Assembly (NCBI RefSeq): GCF_000143415.4 | Contig: NW_003314301.1 | Location: forward strand, 1,300,314 to 1,364,313 | DNA from: Selaginella moellendorffii | Taxonomy: Eukaryota; Streptophyta; Lycopodiopsida; Selaginellales; Selaginellaceae | Reading direction: 5' to 3' | DNA length: 64,000 nt | Part shown: one piece after another, positions 43,220 to 55,755 of the stretch | Position numbering within the stretch: the stretch's first letter is position 1 | How the letters are laid out: every line of letters begins with the position of its first letter | Program-made: the position numbers and the translations under genes | Notes under the pieces: model-generated | What the model saw: the letters and a program-made list of their open reading frames with translations, nothing else | Databases searched by the model: none | Told to the model about the DNA's origin: nothing

Positions 43220-44358
43220 TGTCGCGAATGTGACTTCGGGTATCGAAAGTTACCTGTCGACTAGTCCTTTCGGATATTCTTTCCTTACTGCCACGATGGC
43301 AGGAGGTCGGTATTGCTGGACCCGTTATCAGTTTCCCACTTGAGCTAGTTGAGAAACTGGTCAATGACCGTGTACTTAGATCGGATAAACATAAGGTAGG
43401 AACCCTATGTGTTTCTTGCTGAGCATACTCGGCCTGGTTTGAGAAACTCCTGTCATTGGCTTGCACTTGCTAGTATCAAGAACCCCCGTGATATTGAGAT
43501 TGGTCCCTCAATATTGCTAGATGATAGCTTACCGTGTCTGCCAAACACCCTCGCTATCATGCCCTTTGTGTTAGTCTCATTTCGGTCCCAAATACTATTT
43601 ATGGAAAGTGTCCAGATTTGCTCATTTGGCATATCTATGGAATGTAGAGATCGGCTTGAACACAATGGTGTTCGTCCCGTGTCCAAATTCGCAATCTAGG
43701 GACATTCCATATTTAGTAAATTTCGAGCTTGTCCCAGAGACTAACTCCTGATACTAAAGGAGGGTGAAAGACCAAAGCGTGTGTTCCTCAAAGGGGGGGG
43801 GCTGTGGGGGGTTCCAAATGTATAGTAGGGATAGTGGGTAGGTCGGGCATGGCCGACCAACCTGAGGCATAGTCTAGCTCCCGCTTGCGTGCCTGTCCTT
43901 GTTCTGCGTCCAGCTTGGGTCTAAGCCCAAGTTCCATTCCATGCTAGTTGGTGGAGTACCCATATCCTCACGTTAGGCCACCGGTATGCCGAAATAGCGC
44001 CAGACTCTGTTTGGCTCCGTTTTGCGTGCTGGTCTTGGCATTGGGATGCTGGTTGCTCTAGGACTGTTCCAAGTCGCTCCGGGCTCCTGTCCCTTCGCTC
44101 CTTGGGCTTCATGCTCGGGAGTTGCTCTGTGGTTCGGTTCTGTCACTCCTTGGCTCTATGCTTGGGAGTTTGGCACCGTTCCTTCGTTCAGTGGCCCAAG
44201 GCCCTGAACCTCGGGTTCCTATGGACACGTGGCATGGACACGTGGCATGTGACACGTGGCATCTGTCACGTGGCACAAAGAGGGTTTAGGTTCCGCTTCG
44301 TGGTGTTATCCTATGGTAAATCACCATAGGATAAAGGGTCAAAACCACGTGCGCTACA
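43220..44358 (+). repeat. 5' LTR of the LARD-like element (1139 bp)
   Basis: Starts TGTCGCGAATG, ends GCGCTACA. It contains the shared core GTGAAAGACCAAAGCG...TATAGTAGGG (43,762-43,833), four CACGTGGC motifs (44,226-44,274) and a 12-bp hairpin (44,306-44,334). Confidence 0.9.
44226..44274 (+). promoter_or_regulatory. Four tandem G-box/ABRE motifs in the LARD 5' LTR
   Basis: CACGTGGC occurs at 44,226, 44,239, 44,253 and 44,267, spaced 13-14 bp. The 3' LTR has three. CACGTG/ACGTGGC is the core bound by plant bZIP and bHLH factors in ABA and light responses; activity here is inferred only. Confidence 0.7.
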
Positions 44359-44360
44359 TT

Positions 44361-44371
44361 TGGTATCAGAG
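44361..44371 (+). other. Primer-binding site of the LARD-like element
   Basis: TGGTATCAGAG follows the LTR end by 2 bp and matches the iMet tRNA type, then diverges (GATG instead of C). Confidence 0.8.
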
Positions 44372-47300
44372 GATGAGTCTCAGCGAGTACTATTCAATGA
44401 GATTGGGCAACTAGTCTCGTTGCATACGCAGAGATGAAAACGATGATCCGAGTGGGTACACGTTTGGCAAAAAGGGTTCACATTCGTTCCTTGGGTATGG
44501 TTTTGGTTACCTTTTGTACCTAATAATGTGAGCTTGCTCTTGGGCTCATATGATGGATTTGAGATGCTCCGTTAGCACGAGTTTACGCTTAGGCTCGTGT
44601 GTGAGGCACATTAGCAACTTGAGGTTACACTTTGAGTTGGCAGGATTAATGTTAGCCTATCGGTGGTTCCATGAGTTGTTCCGTGTACCGTTGGTAAAAG
44701 CAAACCTTCCCTGAGTTTGCTATGAGTGGCAAATAGGCTGGACCATAGCTGTTTAGCACGGCACTAGTGGATCCTTCCTTGGCATGGTTACAAGTGGATC
44801 AATCAAGTCTATAGGGATAAGTCTATTGATTCAAGTAATCATTGCCGTGCTCTCTCATAAACTTTTCTTGGATTGGACTGAAGGCAGTGCGAATGCAAGC
44901 TTAAGGTTTAGTCAAAAACGAGATCGAAAAGAGAGTCATCAGGGACGGAGGATCAAATACGTAAATCATTTTCTCTCCCTGGAGATATGATTTGCAACGA
45001 GGTATGACTTATTGCTCGTGTTCACATTATGCAATCAAGAGTCCCTATCTGCATGTTGATTATGATAGTCTTACAAGTGGTGAGTCATGGGATGAATAGT
45101 GGTGAAGCATTATACCATTTTGTCTAGACTTGCTATTGGAAGACTTGAGTTACAATGCTCAATTCTTTTACCGGGAACCTTGCTATTGCTCCTTGAGTAG
45201 CTTGGTGTTGGATTAGTTTTGAGTTTTGTCGGAAAGAGAGTGGCATGAACTTGTCCGTGTTGTGAACAAAAGTTGGTGGTGTTCAGTGTTGTAAATCTCT
45301 ATCGGTGGAGTGTGGCATTTATGTTGCATTTTGTCGAGTCGAGTTGACACTTGATACTCACATAAACCTTTGAAGTAATGGCATTGGCATTGCTCATGGT
45401 GTTGCTCAATTGATGATCAAGTCATTGTGATTTCTATATCATATCCATGTAATAATGAGCAATATGTTTACGAAGTTGCTTGGTTAAACGATGATCAACC
45501 TCAAAGTGGTTGATGGTGAAGCTAGTCTACTTACATGTAGTAATATTGAAGTAGCTTTGACTAAGATTCTCAATGGTGGTCCATTATGCTAAGCTTAAGT
45601 TGGTTCCTTGTTCCTTGAAGGGTTTGCCCATAAGGTGTTGGAAAAAGGGTTATAGCATTCATTTGCTATAGCTTGTCGAATGATCTGTTAACACTTAGAG
45701 TAGATTGTTGGATGGAGAAGATGTGTAGTGGAGGCATTGACATCACTAGCATTTGTGTTAGTGGAAGTGGCATTGTTATTTTAAGTGATAAGGAAGATTC
45801 CTTAGAGCTTGATTTTCCATGTCATTTTTTCTTGTTAGTGTTTTAGCTTCACATTGGATCTTGAAGGTGGTTGAAGAAGAGTGTTAGTGCAATGTGGATA
45901 TCCGAAGATGTGGTCTTCGTGATCAAGCCTTGGATGTTCCATTTGCATTTTACAGATGTCGGAGTTGGATGTTGAAAGTATGGGCAAAAAGATGTTCGAG
46001 GCTTAAGCATACTATGAGTCATGAGAATTTGTGTTGAGGTGAACCTATGTGAAGTTGTTGGTAGGAGGAAGTTGGTTGAGTCTTGAAAATTTGTATTCCT
46101 AGACTAAGAGTCATTCTTTCTCTAGAATGGAAAGATTTTCCACAAATTTTCTTAGACTTTTCCAATGGCTGATCTATTATCATTTTGTCCGAAAACCATT
46201 CCGTTTTCGAAAGCCAATACAAACTAGTGAAGGGGTTGGAGTTGACTTCGGTTGGCATAGATTTTAGTAAGTAGTTTGTATGATGTGGCCCAAAAGGGAT
46301 GCTAACTTTTGGGGCTAAGGCAATTGAGTTGAATAGAGTCTGGAGTTAGTGCAAAAAAGTGGCCGTTGCACTTTTCTAGAAAGGTGACCCTTGTGCCTTT
46401 CTTTTGTAGCGTTATGCTTGGTGGCAGGTTGCACTTTGCATTTCGTTAGACTCTATGAGAGTAGTGAGCTCTCACTGATCTTGACTTGGTCTTGGTGGCC
46501 CTGCGCCTTGGCTGAGGATGGTGATGTTCAACTTAGTTGTTTGAGTTTGAGATGTTGGTACCCGTACTATAGCTTTGTCTATGAGGAGGTTGTGTACCAA
46601 CATGAGTCCATCTCATGGTCTTCACTTGAGTTTTGACTTAGTGTTGATTATGTGTAGCTAGCTTCTTTAAGGCATACTCGGAGCTGTTGGCTAAATGCAT
46701 TAGTGAGCTTATTGCGGTTGAGTTGGAGTCGAGTGGTCATTTAGTTTGTGTTTGTCCATGAACGTTTATCTCGACCTGGGGTATCACGTTCATGTTGGAC
46801 AAGTATATGACTCGATGGCATGAGTTTAGTGTTTGAGTCTTGTGAAGGCAAGTTGAGGGGTGATTGTTAGTTGCTTTGCGACTAGTGATTGCTTGTAAAC
46901 TTTGTCGAAAGACTATGACACTTGCTTTACTCGATGATGATTTAGCAGTGATGGGCTTGCTTTGCCGGATGGTGTTGCGGAGGATCATGTTGTTAAACTT
47001 ACATGGGTTCTCCATGCTGGCATGTCGACTCTACCTCTGTTGATATCATTTGGTTGCGTTTAGTTCATAGTGTTGGATTTCATTGAGTCTTAGACGTGGT
47101 GATTCACTCCTTGAGGAAGTGTTATCTATAACTGAGTTTTGCTAAAGGATTGGTCTCGGATACTAACTAAAGTATCTTCGACCTTGGTTAGCTTGGTTGC
47201 TAGAGAGCTTTGAGTGGTGACACACTCGTGCTTTCTTTTAGCTTTGTTCTAGTGTTGATGGCATTGAAGTGATGCCTTGTCGTTGACATTGTTGATGTTG

Positions 47301-48874
47301 AGATTTTAGTGAAATGAGATGTCTCTCCGCAAGATTGATGTCGAGTTTCATTAGTTTTGATGAAGATAGTGTCGATGATTTGGCTATAGCTTTGTGTTAT
47401 TAGCATTCGTGCATTTGTTAGTTAGCAACTGTGTTGACGTTCAAATGAACTGAGTGGCAAGTTTGAGCTAATTGTGTTCTAGACGAAATTATTTAGTAGG
47501 GGTTGAGCTTTGAGCTTTTCCTTGAAAAGTGATTCAGTCATGGACTATACTAGCTTTACAAGATGAAGAGTTAGTGATTGATATTGAAGATGTTGGTCCC
47601 TTGTTGGGTTTGCATTGGGATATAACAATCATTGATGATTCTTTTTGTGCTTGTTATGACGTGAGTTACGTCTTGCTATAGATGGATTCATGGAGGATCG
47701 TTTGGTGATCACTTGTTGAGCATAGCTTCGTTATGCTAGCTTTTGGATTGATGCAAATATACTCTTCATTAGCTTTAGCATTATGAAGTTTAGCTTATGG
47801 ATGTGTTGAGGAGGATATTGTGGGTTGTACCATGATTTCTTCTTTAGCATTGAAGTTAGTTCATGTAAGACTTGTGATCATTATTAGACAAGACTTGGCT
47901 ATAGACTTCTTCGAGCTTTTGGTTCTTTGAGTTTTATGCTCATTGTTCTATTTGTTAGAAGTTGTTGGGGAAGACATTTTGGCTTGTTAGCTTCTATGAA
48001 GTTAGTATTTGCATCTAGCAATCATTGGTGATGATTGACTATCATCTAGGGTAGTTGATTATCCTTATCACAAGTTTTGCTTGATTATTGTTGATATAGA
48101 ATGATTTGCCATTCTACGGGATGGTGGATTCCTTCTTTGACAATGATTATGCATCTCTTTATTAATGGGATGATTGACAATCTTTCATGATAGTTAGTTG
48201 TTCTCTTTGATGGCTTTTGGCTTTTCGCAATACCACATGTTCTTTGTGGTTTGCTCTGGATTGGTCTCTTGGGTTTGAGACATCAATAGGATGTTCCTGA
48301 CACTTGCTTAGGCAACTTCAGTTCCTTAGTATTGTTGACCGGGATCTATTTAGATTTGCTTTTGCGATAATTGGCATGAACGAGTGTTTGTTGGTTTTAC
48401 CATATTCATTCTGTTTTGTTGATCATTGCTTGAGTTAGTTCTGATAGATTGGGATGTTATTACCTTTGGGTGATACATTCGCGAGCATTGTGCTTGTTAG
48501 TCAATGATACTTTGTGTTCTTTGAGTTATCTCTAGTAAATTGTTCGCTTACTATCTACTATCTTCGGTAGTTAAGTTTCATCATCGAGTTTCCTTGATGA
48601 TATACTTGCTATTGAATTTTGTTGGATGGTGCATTCTATGGTTTCCAATGATAGTGATCTTGGTGGTTACTACTAGTTTATCGGATGATAACTTGCTTGG
48701 AATACTTTTGTGTTCTACTCTAAGATATAATCACTGATAATTAAGCTTCTAAGATATCATTGTCTATGACTTTGATATTGTTCATCTATTGATCTTTGAG
48801 TTTGGGCCAGTAATAGGCAGATTGGCTTCGGCACTTCGTGTGCATGTTGAAATCTCTAGTCATGGGGTAGCTAC
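44372..48874 (+). other. Non-coding internal region of the LARD-like element
   Basis: 4.5 kb, T/G-rich on the plus strand, with frequent TTGTTAGT/GTTGAT-type words. Stops occur in all frames. It may carry packaging and dimerisation signals only, as proposed for LARDs. I found no captured host gene. Confidence 0.65.
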
Positions 48875-49947
48875 TGTCGACTGGCCACGATGGCAGGAGA
48901 TCGGTATTGCTGGACCCGTTATCAGTTTCCCACTTGAGCTAGTTGAGAAACTGGTCAATGACCGTGTACTTAGATCGGATAAACATAAGGTAGGAACCCT
49001 ATGTGTTTCTTGCTGAGCATACTCGGCCTGGTTTGAGAAACTCCTATCATTGGCTTGCACTTGCTAGTATCAAGAACCCCTGTGATATTGAGATTGGTCC
49101 CTCAATATCGCTAGATGATAGCTTACCGTGTCTGCCAAACACCCTCGCTATCATGCCCTTTGTGTTAGTCTCATTTCGGTCCCAAATACTATTTATGGAA
49201 AGTGTCCAGATTTGCTCATTTGGCATATCTACGGAATGTAGAGATCAGTCTGAACACAATGGTGTTCGTCCCGTGTCCAAATTCGCAATCTAGGGACATT
49301 CCATATTTAGTAAGTTTCGAGCTTGTCCCAGAGACTAACTCCTGATACTAAAGGAGGCTTGGGGTGAAAGCCCAAAGCGTGTGTTCCTCAAGGGGGGGGG
49401 GGGGCTGTGGGGGGTTCCAAATGTATAGTAGGGATAGTGGGTAGGTCGGGCATGGCCGACCAACCTGAGGCATAGTCTAGCTCCCGCTTGCGTGCCTGTC
49501 CTTGTTCTGCATCCGGCTTGGGTCTAAGCCCAAGTTCCATTCCATGCTAGTTGGTGGAGTACCCATATCCTCACGTTAGGCCACTGGTATGCCGAAATAG
49601 CGCCAGACTCTGTTTGGCTCCGTTTTGCGTGCTGGTCCTGGCATTGGGATGCTGGTTGCTCTAGGACTGTTCCAAGTCGCTCCGGGCTCCTGTCCCTTCG
49701 CTCCTTGGGCTTCATGCTCGGGAGTTGCTCTATGGTTCGGTTCTGTCACTCCTCGGCTCTATGCTTGGGAGTTTGGCACCGTTCCTTCGTTCAGTGGCCC
49801 AAGGCCCTGAACCTCGGGTTCCTATGGACACGTGGCATGGACACGTGGCATCTGTCACGTGGCACAAAGAGGGTTTAGGTTCCGCTTCGTGGTGTTATCC
49901 TATGGTAAATCACCATAGGATAAAGGGTCAAAACCACATGCGCTACA
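48875..49947 (+). repeat. 3' LTR of the LARD-like element (1073 bp)
   Basis: Nearly identical to 43,220-44,358 but lacks about 65 bp near its start and one CACGTGGC unit, and has a longer G-run at 49,392-49,403. It ends CGCTACA before the TTATA target duplicate. Confidence 0.9.
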
Positions 49948-49952
49948 TTATA

Positions 49953-51416
49953 TATTTACATATAGTATATTATAATATATTACATATAAATATAAATATT
50001 TTAATTTATAAAAAATTTAACTAAAAAATAATAAATTATTTATTATTTGGAAAATCTATTTAGGAGGATGAAATAGTAAGACACATGAGAAAAACTCTAA
50101 CTACAACATAGTCTAAGAAGAATGAAAGGTTTTAATAATTACAGTTCCAGCAAAAAGTTGCATCGTATAGATCTTTAAAGAGGATAAATTATAAAAAAAA
50201 AAATTGCTAAAATGACCAAAACAGTTTTTAAAGAAGAAATGTTACCCATCAATTACAAAGAAAAAAAAGGGAAATCTTGATAAATTTCTTGGAAGCTTTC
50301 AAAGAGAAAGAGAGGTAACTCTTCAACTCTCTAGTGATGGACTTAAAAAGAGCTGGGAAAAAAGAAAAGACAAAAGAATGGCAGACCATGGGAAAATAAA
50401 TTCTAATTTATCAAAATTTAAACCTCTAGATCAATGCTTCCTTGAGAAAAGCTTTCACCATGGAAGCGATCCCCTATCCAAGAAAATCCGACCATCTGAG
50501 TGTCATGTAGAGCTAGAGTAAATTGGTTGTAAAAAATATCACTCATTTTAAACAGGCACTGAACTAAACTCCTCCAAGTTGGCAGACAAGCCAAGCTATC
50601 AGATTATATCACTATCTAAAAACTGAGAATTCTAGCTGAACTTCAAAACCCTAAGGTCAACATGGCGGGAGTCCGCTGGCTGAATGGAACCAACGCTCTG
50701 AAAAACCCGGGAGAATTTAAATTTGTATTTACTTTAGAAAATACAATTTCAAAACCCAAGAAAAAGAGGAAACGTTTGAATGGGATAATCTTGGGGCGTG
50801 TATAAAACCAACCAATTCGTGAGGTGCACTCAAAGACTGGGCTCTTTGATGGGAGCCATGGCCACTGGCCATGACCGTACGGAGAATGTACGAACCCGAG
50901 CCTGGCCCAGGCCCGGCAGCGGTTTTGCGGTTTTGTTAATCTTGGGCGAGCGGTTAAGTCAAAAAAGGATGGTTTTTACCCTCGAATTCTTATCACGGGA
51001 ATATCTCGGCCGTCGGATCGCCTCCGTACGGCACGCCGACGGACGTGATCATCCGGGGGTGACCGGCAGTTGCCGGTGGTGTACCTCATCTCCCCGTATC
51101 TCTCATTTTCCGGTAGACCCTATACCCTATGTTTTTTGTGTGTTCTTCGATGTTGCGAGGTTTTTCTTCTCCGCAGTGATCTCCCCCTCGCTTCTTCTTC
51201 CAAGATCTTCGACGAGGCGGCGTAATTTCGCGGGCGCGATCCGGTTGCGTGCGCGATCTGTTCACGCCCCAATTCGCCCAGATTCGGGCAGAGGTTTATG
51301 GTTTACCGGGGGTTCTGCCAATGATACAGTATCGAGGCGCGGCAATTGGAGCAAGATCTGCGCTGCCGGCAGCCGATTGATCCCAGCTTCCCCTGGAATG
51401 TGAGTATTTTCCTGGA
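49953..51416. other. Right edge of the repeat island and TRF-like gene upstream region
   Basis: AT-rich up to about 50,640, then rising GC toward the gene. A telo-box AAACCCTAA lies at 50,646-50,654. Open frames near 50,798-51,403 have no family features and probably overlap the promoter and 5' UTR. Confidence 0.5.
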
Positions 51417-53369
51417 ATGGATCCACAGAATCGAGGCAGTGGGAGCGCTAGGTTATTGGGATACACGAGTAGGCTCGCCAGGCCGCGGTCAATGCGTGCG
51501 CGACGAGTGCGCTGTCTCAAGGTTTGTATCGTTCTTCCATTTGAGCGGAATTTTCGAAAGAAGAGAGGAAAAATATTTTGCTACTAATTTCGTGGGTTTG
51601 TCTTCCAGGAGAAGAGCGGTACGATCCAGCAAGTGAAGCAAGGTACGGAGTTCTTTGAACTTCTGGCAGCGGTTGCTGGGCAGTTCCTTCAAGATGGAGG
51701 CGAACCGGAGCGCGGTGGTGATGGATCCAAGCCGGCCTCCAAGCACGGTAAGTTTGGAGCATTCTTTCTCTTCTTTTTCGCTTGTGGTCGGTTGTCTTGA
51801 GTTGGTTTTTTATCTTATGGTTTTTTCGTTTTCCTCTTTTGCTTACCTAGGTGGTTCGTTTCGCAAGAGACGGTACTCTTCTTTCTCACACAAAGGATCA
51901 AAGAGGACAAAGGCAGCGGACGATCTGGGGAGCGCGTCGCAGGCATCTCCAAGTATGATGAGCCTCGACTTTGAAGGTTGGTCTAGTCAATATTGTTTCT
52001 CCTTTTTACTGTTCTTACTGCTGCCGTACTTGCAGCCAAGCCTGGTACCTCCACCCCGACGTTGAGTGGAGCGTCTTCACCTCGGAAAACAGGTAACTCT
52101 TCTAACCTTCTACTTTGCTGGAGCGTTATTTTAGCTTTCTCATGTCTGTGGTGGTTGGTTGGAGCAGTCAAACTGAGCATCAAGTCATTCACGGTTCCGG
52201 AGCTGCTCATTGATATGCCCGAGTCCGCTACGGTGGCTAGCCTCAAGGCAAGTTGAAATACCTCTCCGCGTCATGAAATAACCTCGTGCCTGCTGTGCAC
52301 AGAAAGCGGTTTTGGACGCAACTACTAATCTCTTGGGTGGCGGCCTGAAGATCCGTGTGTTCTTGCACGGGAAGAGAGTCCCAGATGAAGAGGCCACGTT
52401 AGCCCAAGTTGGTCTTTCCCAGAATGGCAAGGCTGGATCGCTGGGCTTTATGCTAGAGCCGGCGTCTTCCTCGAGCTGTGAGGGGCCGCTTTTGGCGCTA
52501 TCTCAGCAGGGATCATGGTAAGGAGAACTACAAACGAAATGGTGGCTAAATCGCATGTTTGAACTACAGGTACACAGCCGACGGTAGCTGGGTGGTGGAA
52601 GATCAGGAGAAAACGGAAGATAACGCCGAGCAGAAGCCGGACATTGACGCGAAATGGACTGGTACTCATCTGGTTTTACAGGGCTATAAGAACAAGTTCC
52701 AGAGTGTGACTGATGAAAGAACATATAAAGCACGGTTCGGGGAAACCACATCACCACAGCCGGACATCAAGCAGTGCGAGGCTACCAGTCCATCGCTGAT
52801 GCGAGCTTTGCCTCTTTCAGAAGCCGAAGGCCCTGGAGGACTAGTGCAGCGCGCGGCGGACAACTCGCAGGGCCTGGCGCTGGTGTCGCTGCAAAAGCAA
52901 ATGTCGCTGGAAGGCACGAAGAGGAGGATACGGAGGCCGTTTACGATCGCCGAGGTGGAAGCGCTCGTCTTCGCCGTGGAGAAACTCGGCCTTGGAAGGT
53001 ATGGGCTTTTCGCTTTTTCTTTTCGTTTTGTTTATTCCTGTTACTTATCCAGCCTCCATGTGTGCCTCGTGTCTCGTGTAGGTGGCGCGACGTGAAGTTA
53101 TGGGCATTTGATCAAGCAAAGCATCGCACTTATGTCGACTTGAAGGTAAAGCATCGGTTTTTTCTTTCTCCCTCGCGCAAAGTCTCATAAACGCTTGCTG
53201 GTTCTAACAGGACAAGTGGAAAACTCTCGTGCACACTGCTCGGATCGCTCCCCACCAACGCAGGGGCGAGCCAGTCCCGGAAGAACTCCTGGAGCGAGTG
53301 ATCAAAGCACAGGATTACTGGACTGCAAGGCAGGCCAAGCAACAAGCCGAATCAACCGCGGCAACTTAA
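51417..53369 (+). CDS. TRF-like telomeric-repeat-binding protein (TRP/TRFL type)
   Basis: Plant TRP/TBP-type proteins bind double-stranded TTTAGGG repeats in the nucleus through a C-terminal Myb-extension domain. Nine exons: 51417-51521, 51609-51747, 51851-51976, 52036-52092, 52168-52247, 52303-52517, 52570-52998, 53082-53145, 53211-53369; phases agree; 457 residues. The N-terminus has RARRVRCLK and FFELLAAVAG, as in the family. The ubiquitin-like region includes VKLSIKSFTVPELLIDMPES and LKIRVFLHGKRVPDE. The Myb part: RRPFTIAEVEALVFAVEKLG, WRDVKLWAF, and the telobox helix VDLKDKWKTLVHTA, then RRGEPVPEELL. Intron 5 (52,248-52,302) uses a GC donor. The protein is shorter than many family members, mainly in the middle. 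Confidence 0.92.
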
Positions 53370-53831
53370 CTTCCACTACCTCGTGAGGTACTGCTGGGCT
53401 GTGTACATAGATATATAGATGATCCAACACCACCAGGCTAGCAGCTCTTGGAAGTAATACTAGCTTACCTTAACATCGTCATCGCCATCATCGTCAACAC
53501 CACCACACAGATCAAAACTCTTCACTCTCTCGACTCCAACTCTACTCTCAAGCTGAACACCAACGAAAGAAGAAAAAGAAAAAAAAGGAAGAAGAAGACC
53601 ATTCTTTTATTTTTATTCTTGTTGTATCACCTCTTTAACTCCCCAATTGTTCTGTACATCTATTTGTATAGCAGCAATAAACATCTATACAAAACAAAAC
53701 AATAGAAACATCAACGTTGTGAAAAAATGGCAAAAGAAAAAAAAATCGTTACTTTAGAAGATCTCTTCTCTAGACGCATAAAATATGAGATAGTGTTTTT
53801 ACGTACGCGACTGTTCTTCTTGGATGGCTCT
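53370..53831. other. Convergent 3' regions
   Basis: Tail-to-tail spacer between the TRF-like gene and the ORP gene, AT-rich with A-runs near 53,575. It presumably holds both polyadenylation regions; nothing else recognised. Confidence 0.55.
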
Positions 53832-55755
53832 TTACTCGGCGGCTGCTTGCACCGAGGAGTCGTCGTATTGCCACGGGTTGAAAGTGATCCCTGTCTGATC
53901 CACTCTGTCGCCGCTGGATTCCGCCTCGACCTTGGCACGGTGCTCCGCGTACTTGCCGTTGAATTCGTAGATCTCCAAGTCACCCCACGGCGTCGTACTG
54001 ACATCTTCCGTGAGAGTAAACCACTTTGGCGTGAACTTCTCGGATCTCGACTCACGGACTTTCTTCTCGGCTCGCTGCTTGTCTTCCATCCTAAGTAAAG
54101 AGCATTTGGATTAAGTCAATGTCAATCGAGAGTGCTCGAAACGAAAGAGAAAAGTGTGCTAACCTTGACTTCTCAGAGCCGGCTTTGCTCATCTCGCCCT
54201 TCTCCAGAGCGTAACGGTCCGGTCTCAGGCGTGAATCCGACGGAAGTAGCCCGTTTGGCGCCGTGTCGAAGCTGTTAATCTTGTGAGCAAAATGCGTGTA
54301 CTGGAACTTATCGTTCTTGGGAACGTCCGCTACTCTCCACACCTGCATCAATTACAACCAGGTCAAAGATCCCTATATAACGATTCTCCATATCGCCCAC
54401 CTCCTTCAGCTCAGATCCTGCTAACGGCTCGCCTTCGGAATCGCAGGGCTGGTAACTCATAAATGAGTTCCACTTCCCCGTAAGCAGAAGCTTGGGCTCC
54501 TCGTCCTTGTTGTAAACGTAGCCATCGACCTCATAACGACCAGATCTTTGCAAACAAACAGTAAGTACTACGCACATCAAAGAAAGACTCTGATTTTACC
54601 CAAACCAGCCACAGGGTTGAAAATAAAGGATCACTTTGTCGCCAGTCGTGAGATTTGTCACAACATAATCTCCGGGAGAGTCTATCCACGTTCTGCCAAA
54701 TATCAAATTGTGCACCTTTGTTGGTGGCGGTACTAGATCAAGTACCACGCCAGATTTTTTTAGCACAACTCGCGTCCTGAGAAAAAAGAGGCTCAGCCAA
54801 CATTTTCAGGCATCCAGAACAAAAATCTCACCTTCCAACTGGGTAAACGTCGACAGAATTCCCGAGAAATTTCGTTTTCAGCTTCGAGGTGATGTCATAG
54901 GTGAAGTGCTCGTTCTCCGCATGTCCAGAGCTCATCGGAGGATGGTGACTGACCTACAGAACAAAAACTTATAGAAGACCAGCCACAAAAGCGAGGAGAT
55001 CAAAAGCACCTGCTCGGCGAGGAACGTTATGCCACTATGATTCACCATTTCATACGTCTCCCCGAGAATAGGATTGAATGGCTTCCACGCACGTTCGTAA
55101 GCATAATATACAGAGATAGCCCAGCACGCTGTAGAAGAAAACAATCCGAATCAGCACCCCAGAAAGAGAATTCACCACTTACAAGCATAGACCATCCTCA
55201 AGTATGGATCTTCGCACTGATCAGCGAGGTCCAAAAGGTGTGCATACTCCATCAACTGTAGATAGAATTTACAGCTTTGCCTCAAGGAAAAAGTTTTTCT
55301 TTACCTCGGCCATTCTTTGGAGCATCGTCATGGGCTCAAAAATCAAAACTGGCAGTGTCACCATGGAAGTGACGTCCGATCCAATATACTTGTGCATCAT
55401 TTTCCAGTAGCTCTCACGATCCTATCGATCGTAAAGACCAAAGAGTGAGGAAACAAACAAAAACAAGTATTAAAAGAACAAGAAAAAGAACAAGGGAAGA
55501 CTTACTTCTTGCTTGAAGCGGCCTTTGAGTGCTTCGCTCTCGGCATCCTCTTGGCCGCCTTCGGGATTGATAACCTCTAGACCCTCCACGCCGCCCAGCA
55601 TACTGGACAGAGATTCCTTCAGCTCTAGCTAGAATTGGGCGCTGGATCTGATCGATAGATACGCACCTGGAGACCGTGGCGCTGCTCCACGACGTAATGC
55701 TCGAGATCCTGTTCGAAATCGCGGAGAAAAATCCGCCATTCGCGTTGCTCGCCAT
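53832..55755 (-). CDS. ORP3: Oxysterol-binding protein-related protein, ORP3 type
   Basis: ORPs carry sterols or phosphoinositides between membranes. Exons (high to low): 55663-55755, 55506-55628 (or from 55,622), 55305-55421, 55183-55255, 55010-55128, 54832-54953, 54600-54776, 54401-54545, 54164-54342, 53832-54090; about 468 residues, normal for the short plant ORP3 group. Features in order: [49 protein letters not shown], the signature [54 protein letters not shown], and a charged C-terminus ending [15 protein letters not shown] plus tail. No PH domain. The first junction is uncertain: in-frame joining needs an intron of only 34-40 nt, so the N-terminal 31 residues are the least certain part. 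Confidence 0.9.

Larger units (their letters stand above)
43220..49947 (+). mobile_element. LARD-like non-autonomous LTR retrotransposon (6.7 kb)
   Basis: Two long, highly similar LTRs (43,220-44,358 and 48,875-49,947) with TGTCGCG...CGCTACA ends and a 5-bp target duplicate TTATA (43,215-43,219 and 49,948-49,952). A PBS TGGTATCAGAG follows the 5' LTR. The 4.5 kb between the LTRs has no frame over about 92 codons and no gag, protease, RT, RNase H or integrase motif. This structure matches LARDs (large retrotransposon derivatives), which depend on proteins of other elements. The chromovirus at 19,951 is a candidate helper, since it shares the PBS and an LTR core. Confidence 0.87.

Noticed and set aside
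44784-48737. Short open frames inside the LARD core
   Set aside because: At most about 92 codons, with no retroelement or host-protein motif; expected by chance in 4.5 kb.
50798-51403. A 201-codon frame upstream of the TRF-like gene
   Set aside because: No family features and unlike codon pattern; it overlaps the likely promoter and 5' leader, and the family-like N-terminus starts at 51,417.
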